DNA of 64,000 bases from Martelella lutilitoris (GTDB taxonomy: Bacteria; Pseudomonadota; Alphaproteobacteria; Rhizobiales; Rhizobiaceae). The translations under genes and the position numbers were made by a program. The stretch's first letter is position 1. The number at the start of each line of letters is the position of its first letter. The notes under the pieces were generated by a model. The model was given only the letters and a program-made list of their open reading frames with translations, ran no database searches and had not been told where the DNA came from. The DNA lies in assembly GCF_005924265.1 (NCBI RefSeq), contig NZ_VCLB01000002.1, positions 372,001 to 436,000 of the forward strand, in the 5' to 3' direction. This document shows positions 48,596 through 57,938 of the stretch, piece after piece.

Positions 48596-49414
48596 ATGGA
48601 CAAGATGTTCTCCGTTGAAGGTCGTATCATCGTCGTCACCGGCGGACTGGGCCAGCTCGGCACCCAGTTTTCGAAATCGCTGGCAGAAGCCGGCGCCAAG
48701 GTTGCGATCTACTCCCGACGCCCGTTCTCGAAAGAACAGATCGCGGAAAAGTTCCCCGACCTTGAGGACCGGATCAGGGTCTACGAGGCCTCGGTCACCG
48801 ACAAGGCGGCGCTTCAGGCCGCGACCGACCAGCTGATCGCCGACTGGGGCGTGCCGCATGTGCTCGTCAACAATGCCGGCATCGATTCCAAGCCCGATGG
48901 CGCCGCCGACCAGAATGCGCCTTTCGAGGAGTATCCGCAGAAATACTGGGACGAGATCATCGATACCAATCTCACCGGCGTGATGCTGACCAGCCAGGTC
49001 GTCGGCACCAAGATGGCTGAAAAGGAACGCGGTTCGATCATCAATGTCGGTTCGATGTACGGCATGGTCTCGCCCAACCAGGCGCTTTACGCCTACCGGC
49101 TGGAGCGCGACGGCGTGCCCTTCGTCAAGGCCGTTTCCTATGCGGCATCGAAATCGGGTCTTTTGAACCTGACGCGCTATCTTGCGACCTATTGGGCGCC
49201 CAAGAAGGTCCGTTGCAACATCATCTCGTTTGGCGGCGTGAAGACCGGTTCCTACGACAAGGAATTCATCGATGCCTTCCTGGAGCGCGTGCCGCTCGGT
49301 CGCCAGGCCGAGGTCGATGAATACAACGGCGTGATCCGCTTCCTCGCCTCCGATGCCTCGTCCTACATGACCGGCTCGAACGTCGTCGTCGACGGCGGCT
49401 TTACGGCCTGGTAG
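48596..49414 (+). CDS. SDR-family oxidoreductase of the tct operon
   Basis: A 272-residue classical short-chain dehydrogenase. Cofactor loop VTGGLGQLGTQFSKSL, NNAG in VLVNNAGID, catalytic Ser in IINVGSMYG, and YAASK with Tyr and Lys. The insertion between Ser and Tyr (LYAYRLERDGVPFVKAVS) is longer than usual. ATG 48596 after GAAAGGACG. As last gene of the tct operon it probably oxidises the imported hydroxy-acid to the oxo-acid that the RraA-like aldolase cleaves; this order is inferred from context. Confidence 0.92.
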   Translation: MDKMFSVEGRIIVVTGGLGQLGTQFSKSLAEAGAKVAIYSRRPFSKEQIAEKFPDLEDRIRVYEASVTDKAALQAATDQLIADWGVPHVLVNNAGIDSKPDGAADQNAPFEEYPQKYWDEIIDTNLTGVMLTSQVVGTKMAEKERGSIINVGSMYGMVSPNQALYAYRLERDGVPFVKAVSYAASKSGLLNLTRYLATYWAPKKVRCNIISFGGVKTGSYDKEFIDAFLERVPLGRQAEVDEYNGVIRFLASDASSYMTGSNVVVDGGFTAW

Positions 49415-49442
49415 GCGCGGGTTCCATTCCGGCCCCAGCCCA

Positions 49443-49481
49443 AGAAGGGGCGACGACTGGTGAAGCGGTCGTCGCCCTTCT
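49443..49481. terminator. Strong terminator hairpin between tct operon and GNAT gene
   Basis: AGAAGGGGCGACGAC pairs with GTCGTCGCCCTTCT (one bulged G) around ten bases, then GTTTGTT. The convergent arrangement of SDR and GNAT suggests use from both sides. Confidence 0.8.
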
Positions 49482-49494
49482 GTTTGTTGGAGGC

Positions 49495-50334
49495 CTATCC
49501 GAGCTCGAGGCTGGTGACGGCGAAGACGCCGGCCATGTGCAGCGCCGGGGCCGTTCCGCGATACATCCGCGCGGTCTCGAAGCCGCGGGCAAGGCCGGCA
49601 GCCTCCAGCCAGGCGATGAAGCCAAGCTGGATGAGCGGTACGTCGATATCGACCCGCCCGCTGCCGATATCGGCGACAAGCCCCGCCAGAAGCGCCTTGG
49701 CGGCCTGCGGTGTCTTGGCAAAGAGCGGGCCGATCTTCGAGCCGTCCCGGCAGGCTCGCGCAGCGCCATAGCCGAAGATTTCGCCGTCCTTCTCGATCAG
49801 CCGCGCGCTCGTCGCCGCCGCAAGCCAGGCGCCGAGAAAGGCCTTGCGGGGCGCGGGAAAGAAGGCCGCATCGAAAGCGGCGATGCGGTCCAGGTCCGTC
49901 TCGGTGGCCTTGCGGGTTTCGGCATGACCGGCGCAGTGCGCGGCATCGATCACGCCGCTCCAGCGCGCGGTGCCGTAGTCGGCGACAAACCCCATCCGGG
50001 CGTAGTTCGGTTGCTGCTCCGGCACGCCGTCAAGCCCGATCGTGCGGCCCCAGAGATAGGCGATTGCGCGTTCCCAGACGAGCCGCCCATAGCCTTTGCC
50101 GCGCACATCCTTTCGGGTGATGTAGAGGCCGATGAAGCCGAACGCGTCGCTATAGGCAATGGCTGAAATGCCGGAGACCATGGCCCCCTCGACAAAACAG
50201 CCGAAGAAACCCTCTGGGTCTGCCGCCTGGAACGGAGCCGCATCGCCGAGCCCGGGGTTCCAGCCTTCGGCGGCTGCCCAGTCAAGAAGCGTTTCGATTT
50301 CGGCAAGGTCCAGGACGCGAATTTCGGGCTGCAT
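49495..50334 (-). CDS. GNAT acetyltransferase with C-terminal accessory domain
   Basis: A 279-residue protein starting at ATG 50334 (MQPEIRVLDL). Residues 1-130 are a GNAT domain: ETLLDWAAAEGWNPG, GFIGLYITRKDVRGKGYGRL (acetyl-CoA motif), then PNYARMGF. The C-terminal half is a second, weaker acetyltransferase-like domain (PLFAKTPQAAKALLAGLVAD, PLIQLGFIAWLEAAGL) as in YjcF/DUF1248-like GNATs. Substrate unknown. Single leftward gene; the 168 bases between it and ubiX hold no gene. Confidence 0.85.
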   Translation of the reverse strand: MQPEIRVLDLAEIETLLDWAAAEGWNPGLGDAAPFQAADPEGFFGCFVEGAMVSGISAIAYSDAFGFIGLYITRKDVRGKGYGRLVWERAIAYLWGRTIGLDGVPEQQPNYARMGFVADYGTARWSGVIDAAHCAGHAETRKATETDLDRIAAFDAAFFPAPRKAFLGAWLAAATSARLIEKDGEIFGYGAARACRDGSKIGPLFAKTPQAAKALLAGLVADIGSGRVDIDVPLIQLGFIAWLEAAGLARGFETARMYRGTAPALHMAGVFAVTSLELG

Positions 50335-50502
50335 GGCGGTGGTGTCCTGTTCTGGGCCCGTCGTTCTCTCACGCCGGGTTTCCGGCAGGAGCATACGACC
50401 GGCGCGAGGGCATGGAAAGCCCGATGCGTAGATTCAAGAGGTTACGGCGTCCTTTGTGAGACCGAACGGGCGCTCGGCGTTCTCGCGCACGACATCGTTA
50501 TC

Positions 50503-51075
50503 TCATTCGCCCCACCGTCGAACCAGATCGTTGTCGATGCCGAAGAGATCGAGCGCGCGGGCCACCGTCTGGGTCACCATGTCATCGAGGCTTTCCGGTC
50601 GGGCGTAGAAGGCGGGCACCGGCGGCATGATGATCGCGCCGGCCTCTGTCGCCTGGGTCATGGCGCGCAGATGGCCGAGGTGGAGCGGGGTCTCGCGCAC
50701 CATCAGCACCAGCCGGCGGCGATCCTTCAGCATCACGTCGGCGGCGCGGCTCAGGAGCCCGGCCGTCACGCCCGTGGCGATCTCGGACAGGCTGCGGACC
50801 GAACATGGGGCGACCAGCATGCCCATCGTGCGGAAAGAGCCGCTGGCGATTGCCGCGCCGATATCATCCGGGGCGTAGACGACGTCGGCCATGGCATGGA
50901 CGGCGTCGAGGCTCAGTTCGGTCTCGTGCCCGAGCGTGACCTTTGCCGATGCCGTCATCACGAGATGCGTCTCGATATCAAGCCCGCGCAAGATCTGAAG
51001 GGCGCGAAGCCCGTAGATGATGCCGGAAGCGCCGCTGATTCCAATGACAAGGCGTTTTTTCGGGGAGGCGTTCAT
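50503..51075 (-). CDS. ubiX: UbiX flavin prenyltransferase
   Basis: A 190-residue flavin prenyltransferase that attaches dimethylallyl phosphate to FMN, producing the prenyl-FMN cofactor of UbiD-type decarboxylases. Motifs: VIGISGASGIIYGLRALQIL (flavin phosphate loop), SGSFRTMGMLVAPCSVRSL, and LVLMVRETPLHLGHLRAMTQ. The partner ubiD is not in the window. ATG 51075. Confidence 0.95.
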   Translation of the reverse strand: MNASPKKRLVIGISGASGIIYGLRALQILRGLDIETHLVMTASAKVTLGHETELSLDAVHAMADVVYAPDDIGAAIASGSFRTMGMLVAPCSVRSLSEIATGVTAGLLSRAADVMLKDRRRLVLMVRETPLHLGHLRAMTQATEAGAIIMPPVPAFYARPESLDDMVTQTVARALDLFGIDNDLVRRWGE

Positions 51076-51690
51076 GTTCTTGTTGCCTGACCAGAATAAA
51101 GAGACGACAGCGGCGCTGCCTGTTGCAAAGACCTATACCCGATCAGCGGTAGGTTCAGAATGGCGAATGACAGGATTTTCGTCGCATTCCACCCTTCCGG
51201 GAAAAAGCTCGCCTATCCGATTTAATCACGCATTTGTGAAGATCCCGATTCTGGGCGACGTGATCGCTCTTTTCGCAGCGCGGAAATTCGATAGACGTGC
51301 GGCGAGAGCAGCAATATTACAAAAAGCTATCGTTTATGTTTTATTAGTTGCGCGTGGTCAGGCATTCACGTTCGATCATGAAAGGCCGTGCATTCAATCT
51401 CCGGTGTGTATTTAGTATGCATTGCAGCAAGTGTGCGGAAGCGAAAATGAAGACTTACGTTCAGATGGCCTCTCGTTAGCGCTAACAAGGAAGCCTTTGT
51501 TGTCATACGATAATTTTTGCTTTTTTTCTGGGAACCAAACGTGGTAGGCGGGCGTTTCAGGTTTCGTTCATAAATGACCATTCAAAGTTGAGTAGTGCTG
51601 ACAACAAACCGTGCGTATGAAAGCCATGTATTCAGCTAAGGGATGAAAATGCCGCCACCGTCTAAGGAAGGGTGAGGCAACAATTGGGTT
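51076..51690. other. AT-rich 615-base interval without a recognisable gene
   Basis: Between ubiX and the zinc-ribbon gene. Base composition falls well below the neighbours, especially 51300-51660, with A/T runs (ATTTTTGCTTTTTTT near 51514). It contains the palindrome at 51475-51486. Open frames of up to about 130 codons occur but show no family resemblance or codon bias. It may be remnant or recently acquired DNA, or a regulatory region for the small gene downstream. Confidence 0.55.
51475..51486. promoter_or_regulatory. GTTAGCGCTAAC palindrome, LacI-family operator candidate
   Basis: A perfect 12-base palindrome centred on CG, the form bound by many LacI/GalR regulators. It lies 205 bases upstream of the zinc-ribbon gene and 400 bases upstream of ubiX. 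No LacI-type gene is in the window. Confidence 0.4.
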
Positions 51691-51933
51691 TTGCAGACGT
51701 TGAAGAATCTTAGACTGTTCGAATGTGAATGCCATCATGAGTTGAGGTTCGGGACCAAGACTTGTTCCTACTGTTTCAGGCCTACGCCCATCTACAACCG
51801 CAAGCCATTCTGGATTGTAGTTGCCCTGGTCGTTGTTATCATTCTGCTGGGGCTTTTCGGCGTCGAGTTCGACCAGCTGCTGCTATCCGCTGCCGATAGC
51901 GCCGCGCCCCTGACGGCTGCGTCTGGGGCATAG
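51691..51933 (+). CDS. Small zinc-ribbon membrane protein, unknown function
   Basis: About 80 residues. The N-terminal part has two metal-ligand pairs (CECHHELRFGTKTCSYC, that is C-x-C-H-H and C-x2-C), and residues 42-59 form one membrane helix (FWIVVALVVVIILLGLFG). A short Ala/Ser-rich end follows. No in-frame ATG precedes the Cys cluster; TTG 51691 or TTG 51700 must be used, with AAGGAAGGG upstream at some distance. I recognise no named family; zinc-ribbon-plus-helix miniproteins are often membrane-anchored regulators. Codon bias is weaker than its neighbours at the 5' end. Confidence 0.6.
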   Translation: MQTLKNLRLFECECHHELRFGTKTCSYCFRPTPIYNRKPFWIVVALVVVIILLGLFGVEFDQLLLSAADSAAPLTAASGA

Positions 51934-51942
51934 CCTGGTTTC

Positions 51943-54030
51943 TCAGCCTGTCAGGCCGCGCCCGCGCAGCATGGCATCCGGGCTTGGCATTTTACCCCTG
52001 AAACCGCGATAGGCGTCTTCCGCGCGAACCGATCCGCCCTTGGAGAGGATCTCCTTTCTGAGGCGCTCGGCCTTCTGCGGATCAAAGACGTCGCCCGTCT
52101 CCTCGAACGCCTCGAAGGCATCGGCGTCGAGCACTTCCGACCACATGTAGGAATAGTAACCGGCCGCATAGCCGTCGCCGGCGAAGATATGCAGGAAGTG
52201 CGGTATGGCATGGCGCATGGCGATCGCCTTGGGCATGCCGATCGCGTTGAGCACGCCGTCCTGGAAGGCAACGGGGTCGGCCGGCGGCGTTGCAGCCGTG
52301 TGCAGATGCATGTCGACGAGGGCGCAGGCGGTGTATTCCACAGTCGCGAAGGCCTGATTGAAGTTGGCCGCCTTGAGCACCTTCTCCATCAGGGTGTCAG
52401 GCATGGCCTCACCCGTGCGGTAATTGAGGGCGTAGGCGCGCAGGATCTCGGGCACGGTCAGCCAGTGTTCGTAAAGCTGTGAAGGGAGTTCGACGAAATC
52501 CCGGTCGACGCCGGTGCCGGAGACGGATGGGTAGGTGACATCGGACAGCATGCCGTGCAGCGCGTGCCCGAATTCATGAAACAGCGTATGCGCGTCATCG
52601 AGGGACAACAGCGCCGGCTTGCCCTCGGCCGGCTTGGCGAAATTGCAGACATTGATGACGATCGGCAGTTCGCCCTTGTTACCGTTCGGAAGCATCAGCC
52701 TGTGCTGGCTCTGCAGCGCGTTCATCCAGGCGCCGGAGCGTTTGGTGGCGCGATTGAAATAGTCGCCCAGAAAGATCGCGAAAGCCTCGTCCTTGTCGTC
52801 GCGGATCTCATAAACGCGGACATCGGGGTGATAGGCGACGATATCCGGACGGTGGACGGCAGAGATGCCGAAGAGACGCCCGGCCACCGCGAAACAGGCA
52901 TCAAGGATCTTTTCCAACTGCAGATAGGGCTTCACCTCGCTCTCGGAGAAGGCGAATTTTCGGGTCCTGAGCTTCTCGGCGTAATAGCGCCAGTCCCAGG
53001 CCTCAATCTCGTGGTTGGCGCCCTCTTCGGCGACCAGCGCCTGAAGCTCCTTCTCGTCTTCGCCCGCAGCGCCTACGGCCTTTTCCCAGACATCCATCAA
53101 AAGCGTGTCCACCGCGTCCGCCGTCTTCGCCATGGTGTTGTCGAGCTTCAGGGCCGCGAAATTCTCGTAGCCGAGCAGCTTCGCCTTTTCGGCCCGAAGC
53201 GCCAGCGTCTCCTTCATGACGGCGCGGTTGTCATGTTCGCCGCCGGAGAGGCCGCGCGCCGTCCAGGCGCGGAAGGCCTTTTCGCGCAGGTCCCGCCGTG
53301 ATGAAAGGGTGAGAAACGGCTCGACGATCGAGCGCGACAACGTCACGGCATGGGCATCCGGTCGGCCGCGCTCGGCGGCGGCGCCCGCCATGGCGTCGGT
53401 GAGGAAATCGGGAAGGCCGGCAAGCTCGTCGTCCTCGGTCAGAAACATGGCCCATTCGCTCTCGTCGGCAAGCACGTTCTGGCCGAACCGGGTGCCGAGC
53501 TCGGCAAGGCGTCCGTTGATGGCGGCAAGTCGTTGCTGCTCGTCCCCGGCAAGCTGCGCGCCGCTGCGCACAAGCCCCTTCCAGTGGCGCTCCAGCACGA
53601 TTGCCTGTTCTTCGGTCAGTCCAAGCGACTGCCGGTCCCGCCAGAGCGCGTCGATGCGGGAGAACAGCGCCTTGTTGGCGCCGATCCTCGAATAATGCGC
53701 GGAGAGCTTGGGCGCGATCTCGCGCTCCAGCGCCTGGATTGCCGGGTTGGTGTCGGCGCCGGCGCGGGTGAAGAAGATGGCCGCGACCCGCGAAAGCGCG
53801 TCGCCTGCGACTTCCAGGGCCTCCACCGTGTTGACGAAGCTCGGCGCCTCGGAATTGTCCGCGATCGCATCGATTTCGGCTAGATGGTCGGCCATGGCCC
53901 GCTCGAAGGCGGGCGCGAAGTCGTCGTCCGATATCCGGTCGAAATGCGGCAGGCCCAAAGCCCCGTCCCAGGTTGTCAGTGCCGGATTGCGTTCTTTTGC
54001 ATCTGCCATAGCCGTCATTCCCGTTCTCAT
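51943..54030 (-). CDS. M3-family oligopeptidase (OpdA/Dcp type)
   Basis: About 690 residues, a zinc metallopeptidase of the thimet oligopeptidase family. The active site is LFHEFGHALHGMLSD (HEFGH with the two His ligands and catalytic Glu), followed by the third-ligand region ELPSQLYEHW and by HFLHIFAGDGYAAGYYSYMW, which lines the substrate tunnel. It degrades short peptides in the cytoplasm. Start uncertain among ATG 54030, 54018 and 54009 (MADAKERNPAL); the last fits homology best. It converges on the zinc-ribbon gene and diverges from MarR. Confidence 0.95.
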   Translation of the reverse strand: MRTGMTAMADAKERNPALTTWDGALGLPHFDRISDDDFAPAFERAMADHLAEIDAIADNSEAPSFVNTVEALEVAGDALSRVAAIFFTRAGADTNPAIQALEREIAPKLSAHYSRIGANKALFSRIDALWRDRQSLGLTEEQAIVLERHWKGLVRSGAQLAGDEQQRLAAINGRLAELGTRFGQNVLADESEWAMFLTEDDELAGLPDFLTDAMAGAAAERGRPDAHAVTLSRSIVEPFLTLSSRRDLREKAFRAWTARGLSGGEHDNRAVMKETLALRAEKAKLLGYENFAALKLDNTMAKTADAVDTLLMDVWEKAVGAAGEDEKELQALVAEEGANHEIEAWDWRYYAEKLRTRKFAFSESEVKPYLQLEKILDACFAVAGRLFGISAVHRPDIVAYHPDVRVYEIRDDKDEAFAIFLGDYFNRATKRSGAWMNALQSQHRLMLPNGNKGELPIVINVCNFAKPAEGKPALLSLDDAHTLFHEFGHALHGMLSDVTYPSVSGTGVDRDFVELPSQLYEHWLTVPEILRAYALNYRTGEAMPDTLMEKVLKAANFNQAFATVEYTACALVDMHLHTAATPPADPVAFQDGVLNAIGMPKAIAMRHAIPHFLHIFAGDGYAAGYYSYMWSEVLDADAFEAFEETGDVFDPQKAERLRKEILSKGGSVRAEDAYRGFRGKMPSPDAMLRGRGLTG

Positions 54031-54180
54031 GCCTGTCCGCAAGCGCGGTTTTTCGATGTGTGAGCCATCGCCGGTCTTCTGACAAGGGGCTGTCTTGCCG
54101 CGACCGAAAAAAGCAGGGCTTGATGATCGTCAGAGGAAATAGTAAGCAAGACTTATTAAATTGCAATTGCCGGATTTTTG

Positions 54181-54630
54181 ATGGACAACGAGCTCAACGC
54201 CGACCGCCTTGGCTTCCTCCTGACGGATGTCGCACGCCTGTTCCGCGCCGCCTTCGAGCGCAGGATCGGCGCCGCGGGCCTTGGCGTCACGCCGGGCGAG
54301 GCGCGGGCGCTGTCGCGCATTGCCGCGCGCAAGGGCGCCAGGCAAAGCGGGATCGCCGAGGAGCTTGGCATCGAGCCGATGACGCTCTCGCGTTACCTTG
54401 ATCGGCTGGAAAAAGCGGGGCTGATCGAAAGGCGGTCCGATCCAAGCGACGGCCGGGCGAAATGCATTCACATCACCAGGCGCGCGGGCGCGGTCCTTTC
54501 CGCGATCCGGCGCCACTCCGATGAACTGATCGAAGAGGTTGAGGAGGGCCTTTCCGAGCAAGAAAAACAGATGCTGCGAACCGCGCTGAAGACCATGCGC
54601 GGCAATTTCTCGCGGCGCTTGCAGGAATGA
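54181..54630 (+). CDS. MarR-family transcriptional regulator
   Basis: A 149-residue winged-helix regulator. The HTH is ARQSGIAEELGIEPMTLSRY, followed by LDRLEKAGLIERRSDPSDGR, the wing with its conserved DxR. The preceding AT-rich 150 bases contain TTGCAATTGC close to the start, a possible operator. The stop overlaps the MFS start by four bases (ATGA), so repressor and exporter form one operon, a common drug-efflux module; the inducer is not predictable. Confidence 0.92.
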   Translation: MDNELNADRLGFLLTDVARLFRAAFERRIGAAGLGVTPGEARALSRIAARKGARQSGIAEELGIEPMTLSRYLDRLEKAGLIERRSDPSDGRAKCIHITRRAGAVLSAIRRHSDELIEEVEEGLSEQEKQMLRTALKTMRGNFSRRLQE

Positions 54631-55898
54631 CCATGACCGACGGAATGACCCAACCAACGCCGAAGATGAGCGAGCGGCGCTCCAGCCTGATCGGCGCGAT
54701 GATGACCATGCTCGGCCCGTTTTCGCTCGCCATCTATACCCCAGCCATGCCGACGCTTGCGATCGCTTTCGACACGACGGATGCCGCGATCAAGCTGTCG
54801 CTCTCCGTCTTCTTCGGCGGGTTCGCCTTCGCGATGCTGGTTGCCGGTCCGCTCGCCGACGCCTTCGGGCGCAGGAAGACGGCGATCGGTTTTCTGATGG
54901 TCTACATGATCGGCAGTCTCCTCGCCGTCTTCGCCTGGGACGTGAACTCGCTGCTTCTCGGAAGGCTGGTCCAGGGGATCGGCGCCTCGGCCGGGCTGAC
55001 GGTCGGGCGCGCCATTGTCCGCGACCAGTTTACCGGCGAGCCCGCGGCCCGCATCATGAACATGATCGGCATCGTGCTCGCCGTGGGGCCTGCCATCGCG
55101 CCCACCGTTGGCGGCCTCATCCTGTCCGTCTTCGACTGGAAGGCGATCTTCTTGACAATGGCGGGTTTCGGCGCGGCCTCTACCGCCATCCTCGTCACCA
55201 TGATGTCGGAAACCGTCGTGCCCGATCGAGAAAAGGCGCGGCCACTGCCTTTGCTCAAGGCCTATGGCCGCCTTCTCGCCAGCGGACGGTTCATGGCCGC
55301 ATCGCTTCTGATTGCCTCATCGGCCGGCACGCTTTATGCGCTGGCCTCGATCCTGCCCTTTGTGCTGATCAAGGTTGCAGGCCTGACGCCGTCGCAATAC
55401 GGCGTGGGCATGCTGCTGCAGACCGGATCCTATTTCGTCGGCTCCGTGGTGTTCCGCTTTGTCCTTGGCCGTTTTTCCTCCCGTTCCCTCGTCAGGGTCG
55501 GGCTGCTCTTCATCGCTCTCGGCGCTTCCGCAATTGCCGTGTCGGTCGAACTTCTGCCGATCAGCTATCTTTCGGTCATGCTTCCGGTCGCAAGCTTTGC
55601 CTTCGGCATCGCCTTCGTCATGCCCTATACGATGAACGCGGCATTGCTGCCGTTTCCGTCAATCGCCGGCTCGGCCTCCGCGCTGATGGGCTTCATGCAG
55701 ATGGGCGCAGGCCTTGTCACCGGCATCATTGCCGCGGCCATCGGCTCGCCTGTCTTCGCCCTTCAGGTCATCGTTCCGACAATGGGCGCGATAGCGGTCT
55801 TGAGCTATGTCTCGCTCTGCATTGCCGAGCGTCCGCATCTTGCGGTCGAACACGAAGCTCCGAGAGGCGACATCCAGGCCTCCGAACCGCTTGCCTGA
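54627..55898 (+). CDS. Bcr/CflA-type multidrug MFS transporter
   Basis: About 420 residues, 12 membrane segments. The loop between helices 2 and 3 is GPLADAFGRRKTAI, the motif-A variant typical of the Bcr/CflA (DHA1) group, and motif C lies in GIVLAVGPAIAPTVGG. It probably exports drugs or metabolites using the proton gradient. ATG 54627 overlaps marR; ATG 54633 is an alternative. Coupled to the upstream MarR repressor. Confidence 0.92.
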   Translation: MTMTDGMTQPTPKMSERRSSLIGAMMTMLGPFSLAIYTPAMPTLAIAFDTTDAAIKLSLSVFFGGFAFAMLVAGPLADAFGRRKTAIGFLMVYMIGSLLAVFAWDVNSLLLGRLVQGIGASAGLTVGRAIVRDQFTGEPAARIMNMIGIVLAVGPAIAPTVGGLILSVFDWKAIFLTMAGFGAASTAILVTMMSETVVPDREKARPLPLLKAYGRLLASGRFMAASLLIASSAGTLYALASILPFVLIKVAGLTPSQYGVGMLLQTGSYFVGSVVFRFVLGRFSSRSLVRVGLLFIALGASAIAVSVELLPISYLSVMLPVASFAFGIAFVMPYTMNAALLPFPSIAGSASALMGFMQMGAGLVTGIIAAAIGSPVFALQVIVPTMGAIAVLSYVSLCIAERPHLAVEHEAPRGDIQASEPLA

Positions 55899-55947
55899 GA
55901 TGGTTCTTCGCGTATAAGTTGTGATCCTGATCGGCGGGAGGATGACG

Positions 55948-56652
55948 ATGTTTCGAAACACAATCAGTTTCATAGGCAACAATTTTGGTTTTTTTGCTTT
56001 TGTTGCGGTCGCCTATGCCGTTCTCGACTGGGCCGCCGATGCTTCGATCCCCTTTGCCCTTCTCGTCGGGCTCGTCCTCTTTGTTGCGGGGTCTGTTGTC
56101 GACTACCTCATTTACCGGCGTCTGCTGCGGCGCGGCGCGCTCAACCCCTTTCGCAAGGGGGAGGCGGTCGACATCCGTGAATGCATCGGGTTTTCGCTGA
56201 GAAGCATGGCACTCGGAACGATCTCCATTGCCGGTCCCACCCTTCTGGCCTTTCTGACGACGACATTTTCGGTAACCTCGGTCGAAGCCGGCATCGCCCT
56301 TATCATCACCAGTCTTTTGGCCGCGGCCGTATTCGAAGCCTTGACGTTTGCCTATCTCGGCACTTGGCTTCCGGCCTATCTCTATGGTCAAAACACGGAA
56401 TTCTCGGCGGCGCTCAGGCGCGGACGAAACAGCTTCGGTTCGCTGTCTTTCCGTTTTCTCGTGCTCAATATTTCTATTGCCGCACTTGCCTTACTGCTTC
56501 CATGGCTGGCCGGCGCGCTCGCGCCAGACCACGTCGCCTGGCTCGACTGGTTGGCTTCCGGCCTGTTCGGAAACATTTTGGGGCTGGTCGCGGAGGTCTA
56601 TTTCGCGATCGCGCTTTGCCAAGCTTACCTAACTTTGGAAGAGATCGTCTGA
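55948..56652 (+). CDS. Six-helix integral membrane protein, unknown function
   Basis: About 234 residues. The start ATG 55948 has GGGAGG six bases upstream; ATG 55942 would abut it. Six hydrophobic segments are visible (about residues 9-27, 33-52, 87-107, 112-135, 173-195 and 205-228), with charged loops RRLLRRGALNPFRKGE and RRGRNSFGS. No transport or enzyme motif is recognised. It converges on argG and follows the MFS gene by 49 bases, so it could belong to the marR operon. Confidence 0.65.
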   Translation: MFRNTISFIGNNFGFFAFVAVAYAVLDWAADASIPFALLVGLVLFVAGSVVDYLIYRRLLRRGALNPFRKGEAVDIRECIGFSLRSMALGTISIAGPTLLAFLTTTFSVTSVEAGIALIITSLLAAAVFEALTFAYLGTWLPAYLYGQNTEFSAALRRGRNSFGSLSFRFLVLNISIAALALLLPWLAGALAPDHVAWLDWLASGLFGNILGLVAEVYFAIALCQAYLTLEEIV

Positions 56653-56660
56653 TCATTGCG

Positions 56661-56685
56661 AAAAAAGCGGAGCCTATGGCCCCGC
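56661..56685 (-). terminator. Intrinsic terminator of argG
   Basis: On the minus strand GCGGGGCC-ATA-GGCTCCGC (one G-U pair) followed by TTTTTT, 33 bases after the argG stop. Confidence 0.85.
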
Positions 56686-56717
56686 CTCTCTGACTTTCTG
56701 GCAATCCGGCTTTGCGA

Positions 56718-57938
56718 TCAGCCGTTGTCGCGCTTGGCGAGCGTTCTGAGCCGCAGGGCGTTCAGCTTGATGAAGCCGGCGGCGTCCTTCTGGTCGTAAG
56801 CACCGTGGTCGTCCTCGAAGGTGACGAGCGCTTCGGAGTAGAGCGACTTGTCGCTCTCGCGGCCAGTGACGATGACATTGCCCTTGTAGAGCTTGAGCGT
56901 CACTTCGCCTTCCACATGTTCCTGGCTCCTGTCGATGGCGGCCTGCAGCATGTAGCGCTCGGGCGAGAACCAGAAGCCGTAATAGATCAACTCGGCATAT
57001 TTCGGCATCAGCTCGTCCTTGAGGTGCGCGGCGCCCCGGTCCAGCGTGATGCTTTCCATGGCGCGATGCGCGGCCAGAAGAATCGTGCCGCCGGGGGTCT
57101 CGTAAACGCCGCGTGATTTCATGCCGACGAAGCGGTTTTCGACCAGATCGAGACGACCGATGCCGTTGTCGCGGCCGTAATCATTGAGCTTGGCGAGCAG
57201 CGTTGCCGGGCTCAGGCGCTCGCCATTGATGGAAACGGCGTCGCCCTTCTCAAAGCCGATCTTGATGATCGTCGCCTTGTCGGGGGCCGCTTCCGGCGAA
57301 ACCGTGCGCATATGCACATATTCCGGCGCCTCGATGGCCGGATCTTCCAGCACGCGGCCTTCGGAAGACGAATGCAGCAGGTTGGCATCGACGGAGAAAG
57401 GCGCTTCGCCGCGCTTGTTCTTGGCGATCTGGATCTGGTGCCGTTCGGCAAATTCCAGAAGGTCGGTGCGGCTCTTGAACGTCCAGTCACGCCAGGGCGC
57501 GATGATCTTGATGTCCGGGTTCAGCGCATAGGCCGAAAGTTCGAAACGAACCTGGTCATTGCCCTTGCCGGTGGCGCCGTGGGCAATCGCGTCGGCGCCG
57601 GTTTCCCGGGCGATCTCGATCAGGCGCTTGGAGATCAGCGGACGGGCAATCGAGGTGCCGAGCAGGTAGACGCCTTCATAGACGGCATTGGCGCGGAACA
57701 TCGGGAAGACGAAATCACGGACGAATTCCTCGCGCACGTCCTCGATGAAGATTTCCTTCACGCCGGCCTGTTCCGCCTTCAGGCGGGCCGGTTCCAGTTC
57801 CTCGCCCTGGCCGAGGTCGGCGGTGAAGGTCACGACCTCAGCGCCGAATTCGGTCTGGAGCCATTTGAGGATGATCGAGGTGTCGAGGCCGCCGGAATAG
57901 GCGAGCACGACCTTCTTGACGTCTTTGTGCGTAGCCAT
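56718..57938 (-). CDS. argG: Argininosuccinate synthase
   Basis: A 406-residue ArgG that condenses citrulline and aspartate with ATP. The N-terminal PP-loop is [37 protein letters not shown] and [19 protein letters not shown] are family signatures. Start ATG 57938 ([11 protein letters not shown]). Single leftward gene with its own terminator; the 275 bases between it and the divergent SDR gene contain no other gene. Confidence 0.98.
   Translation of the reverse strand: MATHKDVKKVVLAYSGGLDTSIILKWLQTEFGAEVVTFTADLGQGEELEPARLKAEQAGVKEIFIEDVREEFVRDFVFPMFRANAVYEGVYLLGTSIARPLISKRLIEIARETGADAIAHGATGKGNDQVRFELSAYALNPDIKIIAPWRDWTFKSRTDLLEFAERHQIQIAKNKRGEAPFSVDANLLHSSSEGRVLEDPAIEAPEYVHMRTVSPEAAPDKATIIKIGFEKGDAVSINGERLSPATLLAKLNDYGRDNGIGRLDLVENRFVGMKSRGVYETPGGTILLAAHRAMESITLDRGAAHLKDELMPKYAELIYYGFWFSPERYMLQAAIDRSQEHVEGEVTLKLYKGNVIVTGRESDKSLYSEALVTFEDDHGAYDQKDAAGFIKLNALRLRTLAKRDNG

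Noticed and set aside
51017-51415. A 132-codon frame starting inside ubiX and reaching into the AT-rich interval.
   Set aside because: No ribosome-binding site, no domain pattern, and half of it is antisense to ubiX.
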